From positions 6,323,501-6,387,500 of the forward strand of contig NZ_CP048810.1 of NCBI RefSeq assembly GCF_013347965.1: a DNA stretch of 64,000 nt. Direction: 5' to 3'. Every line of letters begins with the position of its first letter. The first letter of the stretch is position 1. The DNA comes from Pseudomonas bijieensis (GTDB taxonomy: Bacteria > Pseudomonadota > Gammaproteobacteria > Pseudomonadales > Pseudomonadaceae). Below, in pieces: positions 55,382 through 64,000 of the stretch. The translations under genes and the position numbers were made by a program. The notes under the pieces are model-generated. The model searched no databases, had not been told where the DNA came from, and saw only the letters and a program-made list of their open reading frames with translations.

Positions 55382-57849
55382 TGATCTTTCGGCAGACCCT
55401 CAAGGCGTTGCTCAGTCACTGGCGCCAGCACCCGGTGCAGTTTTTCAGCGTATTGACCGGGCTCTGGCTCGCCACCAGTCTGCTAACCGGCGTGCAAGCG
55501 CTGAACAGTCAGGCCCGGGACAGCTACGCCCGGGCCAGCCAACTGATTGGCGGCGAACCCCAGGCCAGCCTCAGTGCACCCGGCGGCGGCACGTTTGCTC
55601 AGCAATGGTTTGTCGATCTGCGGCGCCAGGGCTGGCCGGTGTCGCCGGTGTTGCAGGCGCGAGTGATGCTCGAGGGCCACGAGGAGCAGCGCCTGCAATT
55701 GATGGGGATCGATCCGGTGTCGCTGCCCCCTGGTGCGGCGCTGGTGGGGCAGGCGCGGGAGATGACCGAGGTGGTGGCGTTTTTCAGCGATCCCGGCCGC
55801 ACCTGGATCGCCCCGCAGACGTTGCAAGCCTTGGGCATGGGCGAGGGTGATCGGCCCCAGACGGTCGATGGGCGATCCCTGCCGCCGCTGCACGCCCAAG
55901 TGGACATGGCGCCGGGCGTGCTGTTGATGGACATTGGTTTTGCCCAGCAGGTGCTCGGGTTGCCGGAGCAGCTGTCGCGATTGCTGTTGCCCGCCACGTT
56001 CAGTGCGGCGTTGCCGGAGGCATTCAACGGTCGGTTGCAACTCAAGCGCGCCGATGAAGAAAACAATCTGTCGCGTCTGACCGAAAGCTTTCACTTGAAC
56101 CTCGACGCCCTGGGATTTTTATCCTTTGTGGTGGGGCTGTTCATTGTCCACGCTGCCATTGGCCTGGCCCTGGAACAGCGTCGTGGCTTACTGCGAACCC
56201 TGCGGGCCTGTGGCGTCAGTGCGCGGGTGCTGATCACCAGCCTGGTCTTCGAGCTGGGGGCGCTGGCGTTGCTGGGGGGCATCGCCGGGGTGCTCAGCGG
56301 CTATTGGCTGGCGAGCCTCTTGTTGCCCGATGTCGCGGGAAGTCTGCGGGGCTTGTACGGTGCTGAAGTGCCCGGGCAGTTGAACCTCAGCCCGTGGTGG
56401 TGGCTCAGCGGCGTCGGCCTGAGCCTGCTCGGTGCGCTGCTAGCCGGGGCCGACAGTTTGCTGCGGGCCGCGCGTCTGCCCTTGCTGGCGCTGGCCAATC
56501 CCCAGGCCTGGCATCAGGCTCATGCGCGCTGGTTGCGACGCCAGGGTTGGGTGGCGACACTGGCCGGGGTGATCGCTGCGTCGGCGTTGATCTGGGGCGA
56601 TAATCTGGCCAGCGGTTTTGTCTTGATGACGGCCTTGCTATTGGGGGCGGCGCTGGCCTTGCCGGTGTTGCTCAACAGCGCTCTGAACCTGTTGTCGCGT
56701 CGCAGCCGCTCGGTACTCGGACAATGGTTTCTCGCCGATTGCCGCCAGCAATTACCGACGTTGAGCCTGGCGTTGATGGCGTTGTTGCTGGCGCTGGCGG
56801 CGAACATCGGTGCCGGCAGCATGACCGCCGGTTTCCGCCAGACCTTCAGTAACTGGCTCGAACAACGGCTGACCGCCGAGTTGTACATCAATCCGCAAAC
56901 CCCGGCCCAGGCGAACGAACTGCACGCCTGGCTCAAGCAGCAACCGGCGATCACTGCCGTCGTTCCCCTCTGGCAAATCTCGGTCCCGTTGCAGGGCTGG
57001 CCGACGGATATCCACGGCATCATCGATCATCCCCACTATCGCCAGCACTGGCCGCTGCTGGAATCGGCCGGCGACAAACCGTGGGAGCAACTGGCGGCCG
57101 CCGATACCCTCATGCTCAGCGAGCAACTGGCCCGACGCCTCAAGGTGAGCATCGGCGATCAGTTGACCCTGCCGACGCCGCAAGGGCCATGGTTGCTGCG
57201 CATCGTCGGGATCTACGCCGACTACGGCAATCCCAAGGGGCATGTGCTGGTCAATGCCGATCACTTGCTGGCGCACTGGCCGAACCTGACACCGAACCGT
57301 TTCAACCTGCGTATCGATCCGCCCGCGATCCCGGCGCTACTGACAGCGTTGCAAGGCCGCTTCAGCCTGGATGACAGCCGCATCGTCGATCAAGCCCGGC
57401 TCAAGGGTTGGTCGACCCAGGTGTTCGAACGCACCTTCGCCGCCACCGCCGCCCTCAACAGCCTGACCCTGGCGGTGGCCGGGGTGGCGTTGTTCATCAG
57501 CCTGCTGACCCAGAGCCAGAGTCGCCTCGGTCAGTTGGCGCCGCTATGGGCGCTGGGCGTGACGCGCCGGCAGTTGATGTTGCTCAACCTCGGCCAGACC
57601 TGGTTGCTGGCGCTGTTGACCTTGGTCCTGGCGTTGCCGCTGGGCATCGCCCTGGCCTGGTGCCTGGACGCGGTGATCAACGTGCAGGCCTTCGGTTGGC
57701 GCCTGCCGCTGCGGGTGTTCCCGTTGCAATTGGTGCAGTTGCTGGCCTTGGCGATGCTCGCCACGCTACTGGCATCGGCCTGGCCGCTGTACGCGTTGTA
57801 CCGCACGCAGCCGGCGGATTTGCTGAGGACCTTTGCCCATGAGGATTAG
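55381..57849 (+). CDS. FtsX/MacB-type ABC permease, 822 aa
   Basis: Large permease with an N-terminal membrane helix, an extracytoplasmic domain, three helices near residues 240-350, a second set of helices and periplasmic domain (LEQRLTAELYINPQTPAQA), and three helices at the C-terminus, the doubled FtsX layout seen in YbbP-like proteins. I use the ATG at 55381; a TTG at 55378 is also in frame. It acts with the preceding ATPase and the following secreted protein, probably in transport or release of a lipid or lipoprotein rather than in import. Confidence 0.85.
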   Translation: MIFRQTLKALLSHWRQHPVQFFSVLTGLWLATSLLTGVQALNSQARDSYARASQLIGGEPQASLSAPGGGTFAQQWFVDLRRQGWPVSPVLQARVMLEGHEEQRLQLMGIDPVSLPPGAALVGQAREMTEVVAFFSDPGRTWIAPQTLQALGMGEGDRPQTVDGRSLPPLHAQVDMAPGVLLMDIGFAQQVLGLPEQLSRLLLPATFSAALPEAFNGRLQLKRADEENNLSRLTESFHLNLDALGFLSFVVGLFIVHAAIGLALEQRRGLLRTLRACGVSARVLITSLVFELGALALLGGIAGVLSGYWLASLLLPDVAGSLRGLYGAEVPGQLNLSPWWWLSGVGLSLLGALLAGADSLLRAARLPLLALANPQAWHQAHARWLRRQGWVATLAGVIAASALIWGDNLASGFVLMTALLLGAALALPVLLNSALNLLSRRSRSVLGQWFLADCRQQLPTLSLALMALLLALAANIGAGSMTAGFRQTFSNWLEQRLTAELYINPQTPAQANELHAWLKQQPAITAVVPLWQISVPLQGWPTDIHGIIDHPHYRQHWPLLESAGDKPWEQLAAADTLMLSEQLARRLKVSIGDQLTLPTPQGPWLLRIVGIYADYGNPKGHVLVNADHLLAHWPNLTPNRFNLRIDPPAIPALLTALQGRFSLDDSRIVDQARLKGWSTQVFERTFAATAALNSLTLAVAGVALFISLLTQSQSRLGQLAPLWALGVTRRQLMLLNLGQTWLLALLTLVLALPLGIALAWCLDAVINVQAFGWRLPLRVFPLQLVQLLALAMLATLLASAWPLYALYRTQPADLLRTFAHED

Positions 57850-58909
57850 TGTCTGCGTGTTGTTGCTGGCGTTGCTCAGCGGTTGTGATGACTCGGCGCC
57901 GGCGCAAAAGGGCTTTGCCGGCCTCGGCGACCAGGCTGTCGCGTTCACGCCGGTTGTGCCGGGGCGGCTGTTCAGTTTTCCGACCGATCATGGCCTTCAT
58001 GAAGGTTTTCGCGTCGAGTGGTGGTACGTCACCGCCAATCTCAAGGATGCCCAGGGCCGTGATTTCGGTGTGCAGTGGACGCTGTTTCGCAGTGCCTTGG
58101 ATGCCGCGCCCCAGGCCAGCGGCTGGCGCAACCAGACGATCTGGCTCGGTCACGCTGCGGTCACATCCGCCACCGTGCACCATGCCGCCGAGCGTTATGC
58201 CCGAGGTGGGGTAGGGCAGGCCGGGGTGCAGGCGGTGCCCTTTGATGCCTGGATCGACGACTGGCAATTCGGCACCCGGGTTTCAGGGGCCGAGCCGTTG
58301 GCGGACATGCAGTTGAAGGCTCGCGACCCGCGCTTCAGCTATGCGTTGCGGCTCACATCGAGCCGGCCGCTGGTGTTGCAGGGCGATCAAGGTTTCAGCC
58401 AGAAATCCGAACAGGGGCAAGCGTCGTACTACTACAGCCAGCCGTTCTTCCAGGCCAGCGGTGAATTGGAGATCGACGGCCGGCGTTACGCGGTCAGCGG
58501 CCCGGCCTGGCTCGACCGCGAATGGAGCAGCCAGCCCCTGACCGCCAACCAGACCGGTTGGGACTGGTTCTCCTTGCACCTGGACAACGGCGAGCACCTG
58601 ATGCTCTACCGCATGCGCCACAAGGACGGTGCGCCGTACCTCACGGGCACCTGGATCGACGCCCAGGGCCAAGCGCAAACCCTGCGCGCCGGGGAAATCA
58701 GCCTGCAGCCCCTGGACACCGCCAAGGTCGCCGGGCGCTCGATGCCGGTAGGCTGGGCCATCAAGATCCCCGGCAAGCAACTCGACATTACTGTCCACGC
58801 GCTGAATCCCAATGCCTGGATGAACTTGCGCATCCCCTACTGGGAAGGACCGGTGCAACTGCATGGCAACCAGGGCGGCACGGGTTACCTGGAAATGACC
58901 GGCTACTGA
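57839..58909 (+). CDS. AttH/lipocalin-like (CrtC-type) lipoprotein, 356 aa
   Basis: The ATG at 57839 (MRISVCVLLLALLSGCDD) overlaps the permease stop by 11 bases and gives a lipoprotein with lipobox LLSGC. The mature protein has FRVEWWYVTANLKDAQGRDF followed by WLDREWSSQPLTANQTGWDW, the blocks of the AttH/carotenoid 1,2-hydratase (CrtC) family. In this conserved trio with an ABC ATPase and an FtsX-type permease, the protein is thought to handle a hydrophobic substrate. The ligand is unknown. Confidence 0.87.
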   Translation: MRISVCVLLLALLSGCDDSAPAQKGFAGLGDQAVAFTPVVPGRLFSFPTDHGLHEGFRVEWWYVTANLKDAQGRDFGVQWTLFRSALDAAPQASGWRNQTIWLGHAAVTSATVHHAAERYARGGVGQAGVQAVPFDAWIDDWQFGTRVSGAEPLADMQLKARDPRFSYALRLTSSRPLVLQGDQGFSQKSEQGQASYYYSQPFFQASGELEIDGRRYAVSGPAWLDREWSSQPLTANQTGWDWFSLHLDNGEHLMLYRMRHKDGAPYLTGTWIDAQGQAQTLRAGEISLQPLDTAKVAGRSMPVGWAIKIPGKQLDITVHALNPNAWMNLRIPYWEGPVQLHGNQGGTGYLEMTGY

Positions 58910-58974
58910 GAATCATTGGAACTCCCCGCGAACGTCGCCCCTCATAGCTTATGAATGTCTCGCAGGAGCCCGTC

Positions 58975-59217
58975 ATGAGCGATGACCTCAAACTTGCGTC
59001 GCTGGCCGATTGGCAGCGATTGTTCGACGACAAGGCCTACTGGCAGCAGTCCCCCGACGCTCACTTCACCGAACTGATGCGGCTGGCCAATGATCTGTTC
59101 GGCCTGGGCGCCATCGACCTGGCGCAGTGGCAGGCCTTGAAGACCAAGGCCGAGCAACTGCACCAACGCTCCCCGGACGCCAACGTCGCTGAAGAAGTCG
59201 CCGACCCCGACGCGTGA
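58975..59217 (+). CDS. Small acidic protein, 80 aa
   Basis: The start at 58975 (MSDDLKLASLADWQRLFDD) has AGGAG 8 bases upstream. It is cytosolic, helical and acidic, with the pattern DKAYWQQSPDAHFTELMRL then GAIDLAQWQALKTKAEQL. I do not recognise a family. The next small gene begins 30 bp after its stop, so they may be co-expressed. Confidence 0.7.
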   Translation: MSDDLKLASLADWQRLFDDKAYWQQSPDAHFTELMRLANDLFGLGAIDLAQWQALKTKAEQLHQRSPDANVAEEVADPDA

Positions 59218-59247
59218 TCCAAGCCTGAAGGATTCAAGGAGTTCGCC

Positions 59248-59421
59248 ATGAAGCACAGCCCCGACCAAACGCCGCAGAACCCCGACGAGCCGGCGTTGCC
59301 CGGTGAAGTGGAACGCGATAACGATGCCTTGCGGCCCAATGACCCGGCCAAGCGCAAGCAACAGCACGGCGATCCTGAGGCAGGGGATACCGATGCGCAG
59401 AAAACCGGTCGGCGTGGCTGA
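59248..59421 (+). CDS. Small hydrophilic protein, 57 aa
   Basis: MKHSPDQTPQNPDEPALPGE to the TGA at 59421, with AAGGAG 7 bases upstream of the ATG. The protein is rich in Pro, Asp, Lys and Arg and almost without hydrophobic residues, so it is probably disordered, a pattern seen in small Pseudomonas stress-type proteins. No family recognised. Confidence 0.6.
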   Translation: MKHSPDQTPQNPDEPALPGEVERDNDALRPNDPAKRKQQHGDPEAGDTDAQKTGRRG

Positions 59422-59922
59422 AGTGAGTCACACGGGGTATTAAAAGATTTTTTTAATGACTGTTTAAACTTGCAACGACGTGTTGCGAATAACGTTTGTA
59501 CTTATTCATCGTTTTGTATAACTGTTTGTACAGCTAATACATAATGCCCATTCAAACACAAACCCCTGGCGAGGATGCATGCTCCCGTCGGGCTCTATGG
59601 CGAGTGGCCGTTGCGCGCGGGATGCCCACCCAGCCGAGTGGGAAGTGCTCTCGTCACGGCGCACTGTAATTGTACAAGCGGCTGGGGGGGCTCAGTTGTG
59701 AACAGTTGTAACGATGAATAATTATTTAAACAGGCTCACGGACATATTCTAAAAGTTCGATTATTATTGTGCCCGTTCGCCCAGTGTCAGGCTCTTTACC
59801 AGTGCATGGATTGCCGAGGCCATCGCACTGGGCGAACACCATCCTGAATCAACCCCCATCGATTGTTTTCAACTGCACATTAGTCAGCGGAGTTGGCCGA
59901 TGCATGGACGGCTGCTCCCGAT
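59422..59922. other. Intergenic region, AT-rich, no gene seen
   Basis: About 500 bp with no supported gene. It contains AT-rich sequence around 59430-59560 and 59700-59770, and the 12-bp inverted repeat GTTCGCCCAGTG (59775-59786) / CACTGGGCGAAC (59826-59837) around a 39-bp loop, just beyond the stop of hcp. Confidence 0.6.
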
Positions 59923-60441
59923 TTAACCGACCACGGGCGAACGCCAGTCATCGGAGCCCGTGGTATTGCTGACTTCGTGAGTCCAAGTGATCTTGCGATA
60001 CGCGAAATGCACGTCCTCCAGATGGGTGAAGTGTGCATTCGCCGGGTCCTGGCAGTTGAACATGTAGTCCTTGATCTCGACGATGATCGCGTCTTCCAGC
60101 GTGGTGGTGAAGTAGTGTTCCTGGGTGCCCGAGGCGGATGTCCGGAACCATTGAATCACGACCTCTTCCATGCGCTCACCACTGGCCAGCGCCGCCAGTA
60201 GCAACGGCGTGGCCTTGTCGAATACTTTGGTGATGATGAGGGGTTGATGAACGCGTTGGCCGGTTGGCTGGCCGGATTGAGGATCGCGTGGGACGGTCAT
60301 CTGATGCTGGAAACCTTGCACCATGATTTTGTCTTCACGACCTTCCTGAAAGATATTGCCAACCGAGTCAGCGGTAAACGCGCCTTCAGTGATCAGACCT
60401 TGTTTGATGCCTTTGATGGTCATGTACGCGGGGGTAGCCAA
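59923..60441 (-). CDS. hcp: Type VI secretion Hcp protein, 172 aa
   Basis: Hcp1-family inner-tube protein of the type VI secretion system. The start is TTG at 60441 (ATPAYMTIKGIKQGLITEGA follows), with GGAG upstream and the Hcp N-terminus exactly at that point. Signatures: FQEGREDKIMVQGFQHQ, VFDKATPLLLAALASGE, and C-terminal FAYRKITWTHEVSNTTGSDD. No vgrG or other T6SS gene is adjacent, so it is an orphan hcp, a common arrangement in which the protein may carry a cargo or supply the apparatus elsewhere. Confidence 0.92.
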   Translation of the reverse strand: MATPAYMTIKGIKQGLITEGAFTADSVGNIFQEGREDKIMVQGFQHQMTVPRDPQSGQPTGQRVHQPLIITKVFDKATPLLLAALASGERMEEVVIQWFRTSASGTQEHYFTTTLEDAIIVEIKDYMFNCQDPANAHFTHLEDVHFAYRKITWTHEVSNTTGSDDWRSPVVG

Positions 60442-60740
60442 TGGATGCTCTCCTTCCTGGATAACTATGGGCCTGGGACGGGAATCGCCCCGAGGTGGCC
60501 TGACGATTATCAAGAGCTATGCCATTTTTAAAAAAACTATAAATATCAAATAGTTGAATAGATTATTGGCGATTATTTTCCTCAGCCAAACAAGAAAGCG
60601 CACAAAGGTTTGCCCGGCGCGTTGCAGCTCTTCGTGGCCTGAGCAAACACCGCGAAAGCCAGGCAAAGTGGCCGATGTAGGCGTGCTGCGCAACACGCCT
60701 GGTCATGCAGCTTTTTGCCGTTTTATCCTTCGGCTCGTTC
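60442..60740. other. Intergenic region between hcp and hglS
   Basis: Roughly 300 bp upstream of hcp and downstream of the convergent-free hglS stop. It includes AT-rich sequence (AAAAAAACTATAAATATC around 60530), which fits an hcp promoter, and a hairpin AGGCGTG/CACGCCT at 60679-60700. No supported gene. Confidence 0.5.
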
Positions 60741-62117
60741 CTACAAGCCCAATGTGGCCCTGCACTCATCGATAGAGCGCTGTTGAGTCTGCGCATACAA
60801 CCCCAGTTCATCGATGGTCGCTCCCCCCAACGCCTCTTCAAAGGCTTGGCGGTTGGACTGCCCGGCGTAATGGCTCTGGGCGGCATCGCCGAGGTTCGAC
60901 TGGAAAATACCGGCAGCGCTGACCGGCAGGAAATCCTCGTACACCAAAGGTTCGGCGCGCAGGTATTGCTGCGCGAGCAAGTGCTCCAGGGACGCCGCTT
61001 GCCCGAGGGTGCCCTTGGCGGCGAGGCCCTTGGGCGTCACGAAATAGCGAAAGTAGGCCAATGCTTGTCGGCGCAGCTCATCGTGGTTGTCAGGGAATTC
61101 GACAAAGTGTTCGCTCATCAGCCGGTTGTAGCGTTCGGCGTTGGCTTCGTTGGGAAACTCCCCCAGCGCATCCCGCGCGGCGTTCAGCAATCGGTCGTAG
61201 AGCGCGCGGCCCTTGGGCGTGAGCGCGGCGCCCCGTTGTTCGATTTCGCCGAAGCGGGCGCTGTGGCTGCCTTGGGCCTGTGATTGGTCAGTGAAGGCGA
61301 CGGGTTCGTCCAGTGCCTTGAAACTGGTCTGGCGCAGCAGGATCGGGCACTGACGACGGGGTGGACCTTCGATCACGGCCTTGGGGGTAATGCCATGCAC
61401 GGGCATCCGGGCCTGGACGATGTCGATGTCCAGGGTGCGCGGCGTCAGGTGGTTGATGTGCGGGCCCTTGAACGCCACCACGTCGGCGATCAAACGATGT
61501 TGGGCGCTCAATTGCCGGTACTGTTCGGCGGTGACCGTGGCGCTGTGGTGCCAGCGAAAGGTTTCCAGGGCCTGTAGGACGAAGTCCTCGGCCTGGGCCT
61601 CGGTCAGGCCACCCTGGCGTTCGGCCAGGTCAATGAGCTCAAGGGCGCTGGGGGTGAAGATCTGCCGTTTGGCCAGCACCGACTCGGCAAAGGCCCGAAG
61701 CTCGGCATTCTCGATCAGTTCCAGGCGCAGCAGCGAGGTAAACACCCGGAACGGGCTGACCTGCAACGCGCTTTCGTGCACGGCGCGGAAGGCCGTGGAA
61801 TGCACCGGCACCCCGGCCGGCGTAAGGTCGTAGTAGCCCACCGGCTGCATGCCCATGACCGCGAACAGACGCCCCAGGGTCGCCAGCTCGGCGGCGGTGC
61901 CAACGCGAATCGCGCCGTGGCGTTCCAGGTCCAGGCGTTCGAGTTCGCCGGTGCTGCGCAGGTGTGCGGCCAGGGCCGGGTCTTCGGCCAGCACCTGGGC
62001 GTTGGTGTGCTCCACCAGCTTCATCAGGGCACCATACAGTGGCACCTCGTCGCGGTACATGTCGGACATCGCCCTGGAGAAGCGTTGGCGGATCAGGTCG
62101 GGGCTGACGAAGCTCAT
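60741..62117 (-). CDS. hglS: 2-oxoadipate dioxygenase/decarboxylase (DUF1338, HglS type), 458 aa
   Basis: Non-haem iron enzyme of the DUF1338 (YdcJ) family. In P. putida, HglS turns 2-oxoadipate into D-2-hydroxyglutarate in D-lysine catabolism. The ATG at 62117 (MSFVSPDLIRQRFSRAMSD) gives the usual length; visible blocks are LVEHTNAQVLAEDP, FKGPHINHLTPRTLDIDIVQ and FGEIEQRGAALTPKGRALYD, holding the expected His and Glu metal ligands. A longer frame to 62306 is rejected. It follows glcF by 88 bp in the same direction. Confidence 0.87.
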   Translation of the reverse strand: MSFVSPDLIRQRFSRAMSDMYRDEVPLYGALMKLVEHTNAQVLAEDPALAAHLRSTGELERLDLERHGAIRVGTAAELATLGRLFAVMGMQPVGYYDLTPAGVPVHSTAFRAVHESALQVSPFRVFTSLLRLELIENAELRAFAESVLAKRQIFTPSALELIDLAERQGGLTEAQAEDFVLQALETFRWHHSATVTAEQYRQLSAQHRLIADVVAFKGPHINHLTPRTLDIDIVQARMPVHGITPKAVIEGPPRRQCPILLRQTSFKALDEPVAFTDQSQAQGSHSARFGEIEQRGAALTPKGRALYDRLLNAARDALGEFPNEANAERYNRLMSEHFVEFPDNHDELRRQALAYFRYFVTPKGLAAKGTLGQAASLEHLLAQQYLRAEPLVYEDFLPVSAAGIFQSNLGDAAQSHYAGQSNRQAFEEALGGATIDELGLYAQTQQRSIDECRATLGL

Positions 62118-62205
62118 CGTGAGAATTCCTGGCGAGGGCTGTGGGAAAGTTGGACGAAAGATCGCAGCCTTCGCCGGCCCCGGCAAACGAAGAATCTTCA
62201 GGACT

Positions 62206-63426
62206 TCATTCTGCCAGGGACTGATCCACCAGCTCGATCCAGTGTCGTACGGGCGTGCGACCGGCGCCGTCGAGGTGGTTCTGGCAGCCGATGTTGGCCG
62301 TGACAATCAGCTCCGGCTGGCCGCTTTCCAGCGCGTTGAGGCGGTTGTCGCGCAACTGCCGCGCCAGGGCCGGCTGGGTCAGCGAATAGGTGCCGGCCGA
62401 GCCGCAACACAAATGGCCGTCGGGCACCTCGGTGAGGTTGAAACCCAACCGCGTCAATAGCGCTTCGATGCTGCCGCCGAGTTTCTGTGCGTGTTGCAAG
62501 GTGCAGGGGCAATGCACGGCAATGCGCTGGTTCCTGGCCGCGCAGATCTGTTCCAGCGGTTCCTTGCCGAGTACCTGCACCAGGTCCAGTGCTCGTTCAC
62601 TCACCTGTCTGGCCTTGGCGGCGTAGGCGGGGTCATGTTCCAGCAGATGCCCGTAGTCCTTGATGAATGCGCCGCAGCCGCTGGCCGTCTGGACGATGGC
62701 TTCAGCGCCGTTCTCCAGGTGCGGCCACCAAGCGTCGATGTTACGTCGGGCACGGTCCAGGCCGGTGGCTTGGGCATCGAGGTGATAATCCAGCGCACCG
62801 CAGCAGCCGGCCTCTGCACAGGGGATTACGCTGATGCCAAGCCGATCCAGTACCCGCGCTGCCGAGGTGTTGGTGTTGGGCGAGAGGCCTGGTTGCACGC
62901 ACCCTTCGAGCATCAACACCGTACGCCCATGTCGAAGCGATGGGCGCTCGCTGCGGGCAGGGGAAGGGCGGGGCAACTTGGCGCTCAGGTTCGCCGACAA
63001 CAACGGACGGAAAACCACGCCAAGGCGCAGCAGGGCCTTGAATCGTTCCGGGCTGGCGGCCAGGCTTCGCAGGCCCAGGCGCAGTGCGCGTTGGCCAGCG
63101 GGGCGCGGTACGGCCTGATCGACCACTGCCCGGCCGATGTCCAGCAGGTTGTGGTAATCCACGCCGGACGGGCAGGTGGTTTCGCAATTGCGACACGACA
63201 GGCAGCGATCCAGGTGCAACTGGGTGCTGGCTGTCGCCGGCTGGCCTTCAAGCACCTGCTTGATCAGGTAGATGCGGCCTCGCGGGCCGTCCAGCTCATC
63301 GCCGAGCAATTGGTAGGTGGGGCAGGTGGCATTGCAGAAACCGCAATGCACGCAACTGCGCAGGATCCGTTCGGCTTCTTCGGCGCGGGGCAGATTTTTG
63401 CTTTCCTCACTGAACCGAGTCTGCAT
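62206..63426 (-). CDS. glcF: Glycolate oxidase iron-sulfur subunit, GlcF, 406 aa
   Basis: Soluble subunit carrying two [4Fe-4S] clusters: CVHCGFCNATCP near the N-terminus and CLSCRNCETTCP after it. Two C-terminal CCG-type domains contain CAEAGCCGALDYH and HLCCGSAGTYS. It passes electrons from GlcD/GlcE toward the quinone pool in glycolate (or D-2-hydroxy acid) oxidation. It starts 1 bp after the glcE stop. Confidence 0.93.
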   Translation of the reverse strand: MQTRFSEESKNLPRAEEAERILRSCVHCGFCNATCPTYQLLGDELDGPRGRIYLIKQVLEGQPATASTQLHLDRCLSCRNCETTCPSGVDYHNLLDIGRAVVDQAVPRPAGQRALRLGLRSLAASPERFKALLRLGVVFRPLLSANLSAKLPRPSPARSERPSLRHGRTVLMLEGCVQPGLSPNTNTSAARVLDRLGISVIPCAEAGCCGALDYHLDAQATGLDRARRNIDAWWPHLENGAEAIVQTASGCGAFIKDYGHLLEHDPAYAAKARQVSERALDLVQVLGKEPLEQICAARNQRIAVHCPCTLQHAQKLGGSIEALLTRLGFNLTEVPDGHLCCGSAGTYSLTQPALARQLRDNRLNALESGQPELIVTANIGCQNHLDGAGRTPVRHWIELVDQSLAE

Positions 63427-63427
63427 G

Positions 63428-64000
63428 CTAGATCTCCGGGTACATCCGGCCAGGGTTGAACAGCCCGAGCGGGTCGAGCTGGGCCTTCAACTGCCGGTGA
63501 TAGCGCAGCAGCGCCGGAGCCAGTGGCTGGAACGGTGTATCGCTGGCACCCTGACGATAGCAGGTGGCATGGCCGCCCACTTCATGGGCCAGGGCTTGCA
63601 CCGTGTCGGCCTCGGTTTTCAACCAGCGCTGCGCGCCACCCCAATCGATCAATTGCGCGCCGGGCAGGGCGAGCGGGCCGGTATGGTTGGGCAACGACAG
63701 GCGCCACAGTGGCAAGCCCTCATCGAAGAATGCCAGCCGATGCTCATTGAGTGCCGTCCAGTATCGATCGTCGATCACCTCGCCCCCGAAACGTTGATGA
63801 GCGGCGCTGACCGAGCCTTCGCCCCCCTCCAGGCGCAGGTGCAGGCAGTCGCCGTCATGGCTGGCGGCGCTGATGGGCAACGGTTGTCGACCCCATTCGG
63901 CGAGTTTCTGCAGCGCTTCGGTGCTGTCCAGTTCCAGGCGGATGCTCAGGCTGTGACGTGGCTTGGGCAGGACCTTCAAGGACACTTCGGTGATCACCCC
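63428..64000 (-). CDS. glcE: Glycolate oxidase subunit GlcE (5' part outside window)
   Basis: C-terminal part of the FAD-binding subunit of glycolate oxidase. The frame is open to the last base of the window, so the start lies beyond; the internal Met at about 63997 is not a start. The end PLAPALLRYHRQLKAQLDPL followed by LFNPGRMY is the usual GlcE C-terminus. It is translationally close to glcF, the standard glcDEF order. Confidence 0.9.
   Translation of the reverse strand, partial: GVITEVSLKVLPKPRHSLSIRLELDSTEALQKLAEWGRQPLPISAASHDGDCLHLRLEGGEGSVSAAHQRFGGEVIDDRYWTALNEHRLAFFDEGLPLWRLSLPNHTGPLALPGAQLIDWGGAQRWLKTEADTVQALAHEVGGHATCYRQGASDTPFQPLAPALLRYHRQLKAQLDPLGLFNPGRMYPEI

Noticed and set aside
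62118..62306. N-terminal extension of the DUF1338 protein
   Set aside because: Overlaps glcF and is unlike HglS; start set at 62117.

Overview
The window is chromosomal DNA from a Pseudomonas of the fluorescens group. The evidence is the order cvpA-purF-metZ-SDR, the REP sequences reading GGGAGCGAGCCTGCTCGCGA scattered between genes, and the overall high GC content and codon use. No replication, phage or plasmid module is present, and there is no rRNA or CRISPR array.

Layout. (1) 1-6.4 kb is core: colicin V/purine gene cvpA (cut by the window edge), purF, metZ, a short-chain dehydrogenase, a tRNA-Val/tRNA-Asp/tRNA-Asp operon, a PuuB-like FAD oxidase and a second tRNA-Val. (2) 6.5-20.7 kb is an accessory, lower-GC, repeat-rich stretch with small secreted or lipoprotein genes, immunity-like genes (SMI1/KNR4, DUF7660), an orphan HsdR-N-like nuclease, an orphan HigA antitoxin beside a dead HigB toxin, a complete IS4-family element with a 9-bp target duplication, an (TTTGC)18 microsatellite, two families of short inverted-repeat elements, a structured RNA leader, and an aminoglycoside phosphotransferase pseudogene. 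A LysR regulator divergent from a PACE efflux pump sits inside it. (3) 20.7-25.4 kb holds small membrane, HD-domain, FRG-domain, MFS and CigR-like genes. (4) 25.6-33.9 kb is a polyol-type ABC importer (glpSTPQUV-like) with a divergent sigma-54 activator gene; an exact GG-N10-GC promoter and an array of TTGTTCA repeats lie between them, but the activator gene has a frameshift in an A7 run that removes its DNA-binding domain.

(5) 35.2-52.5 kb is one long, tightly overlapping minus-strand operon for a Wzx/Wzy-dependent exopolysaccharide. Read in transcription order it encodes UDP-glucose dehydrogenase, a UDP-glucuronate epimerase-like enzyme, a phosphoglycosyl transferase, a degenerate BY-kinase-like ATPase, Wza-like and Wzz-like proteins, three glycosyltransferases with a Wzy-like ligase/polymerase among them, a polysaccharide deacetylase, a Wzx flippase, a secreted glycosidase-like protein and two GNAT-fold proteins. 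(6) 52.9-64 kb carries a sulfatase-fold phosphoethanolamine-transferase-like membrane enzyme, an ABC/FtsX-type permease/AttH-lipocalin trio, two small genes, an orphan T6SS hcp, a DUF1338 (HglS) 2-oxoadipate decarboxylase/hydroxylase and glcF-glcE (glcE cut by the window end).

The most promising signals are the repeated structured leader near 9.2-9.5 kb, the exopolysaccharide operon, the regulatory layout of the glp-like importer with its broken activator, and several genes caught in decay (higB, aph, the 14.6-kb gene). All family calls are from motifs read by eye; no database search was run.
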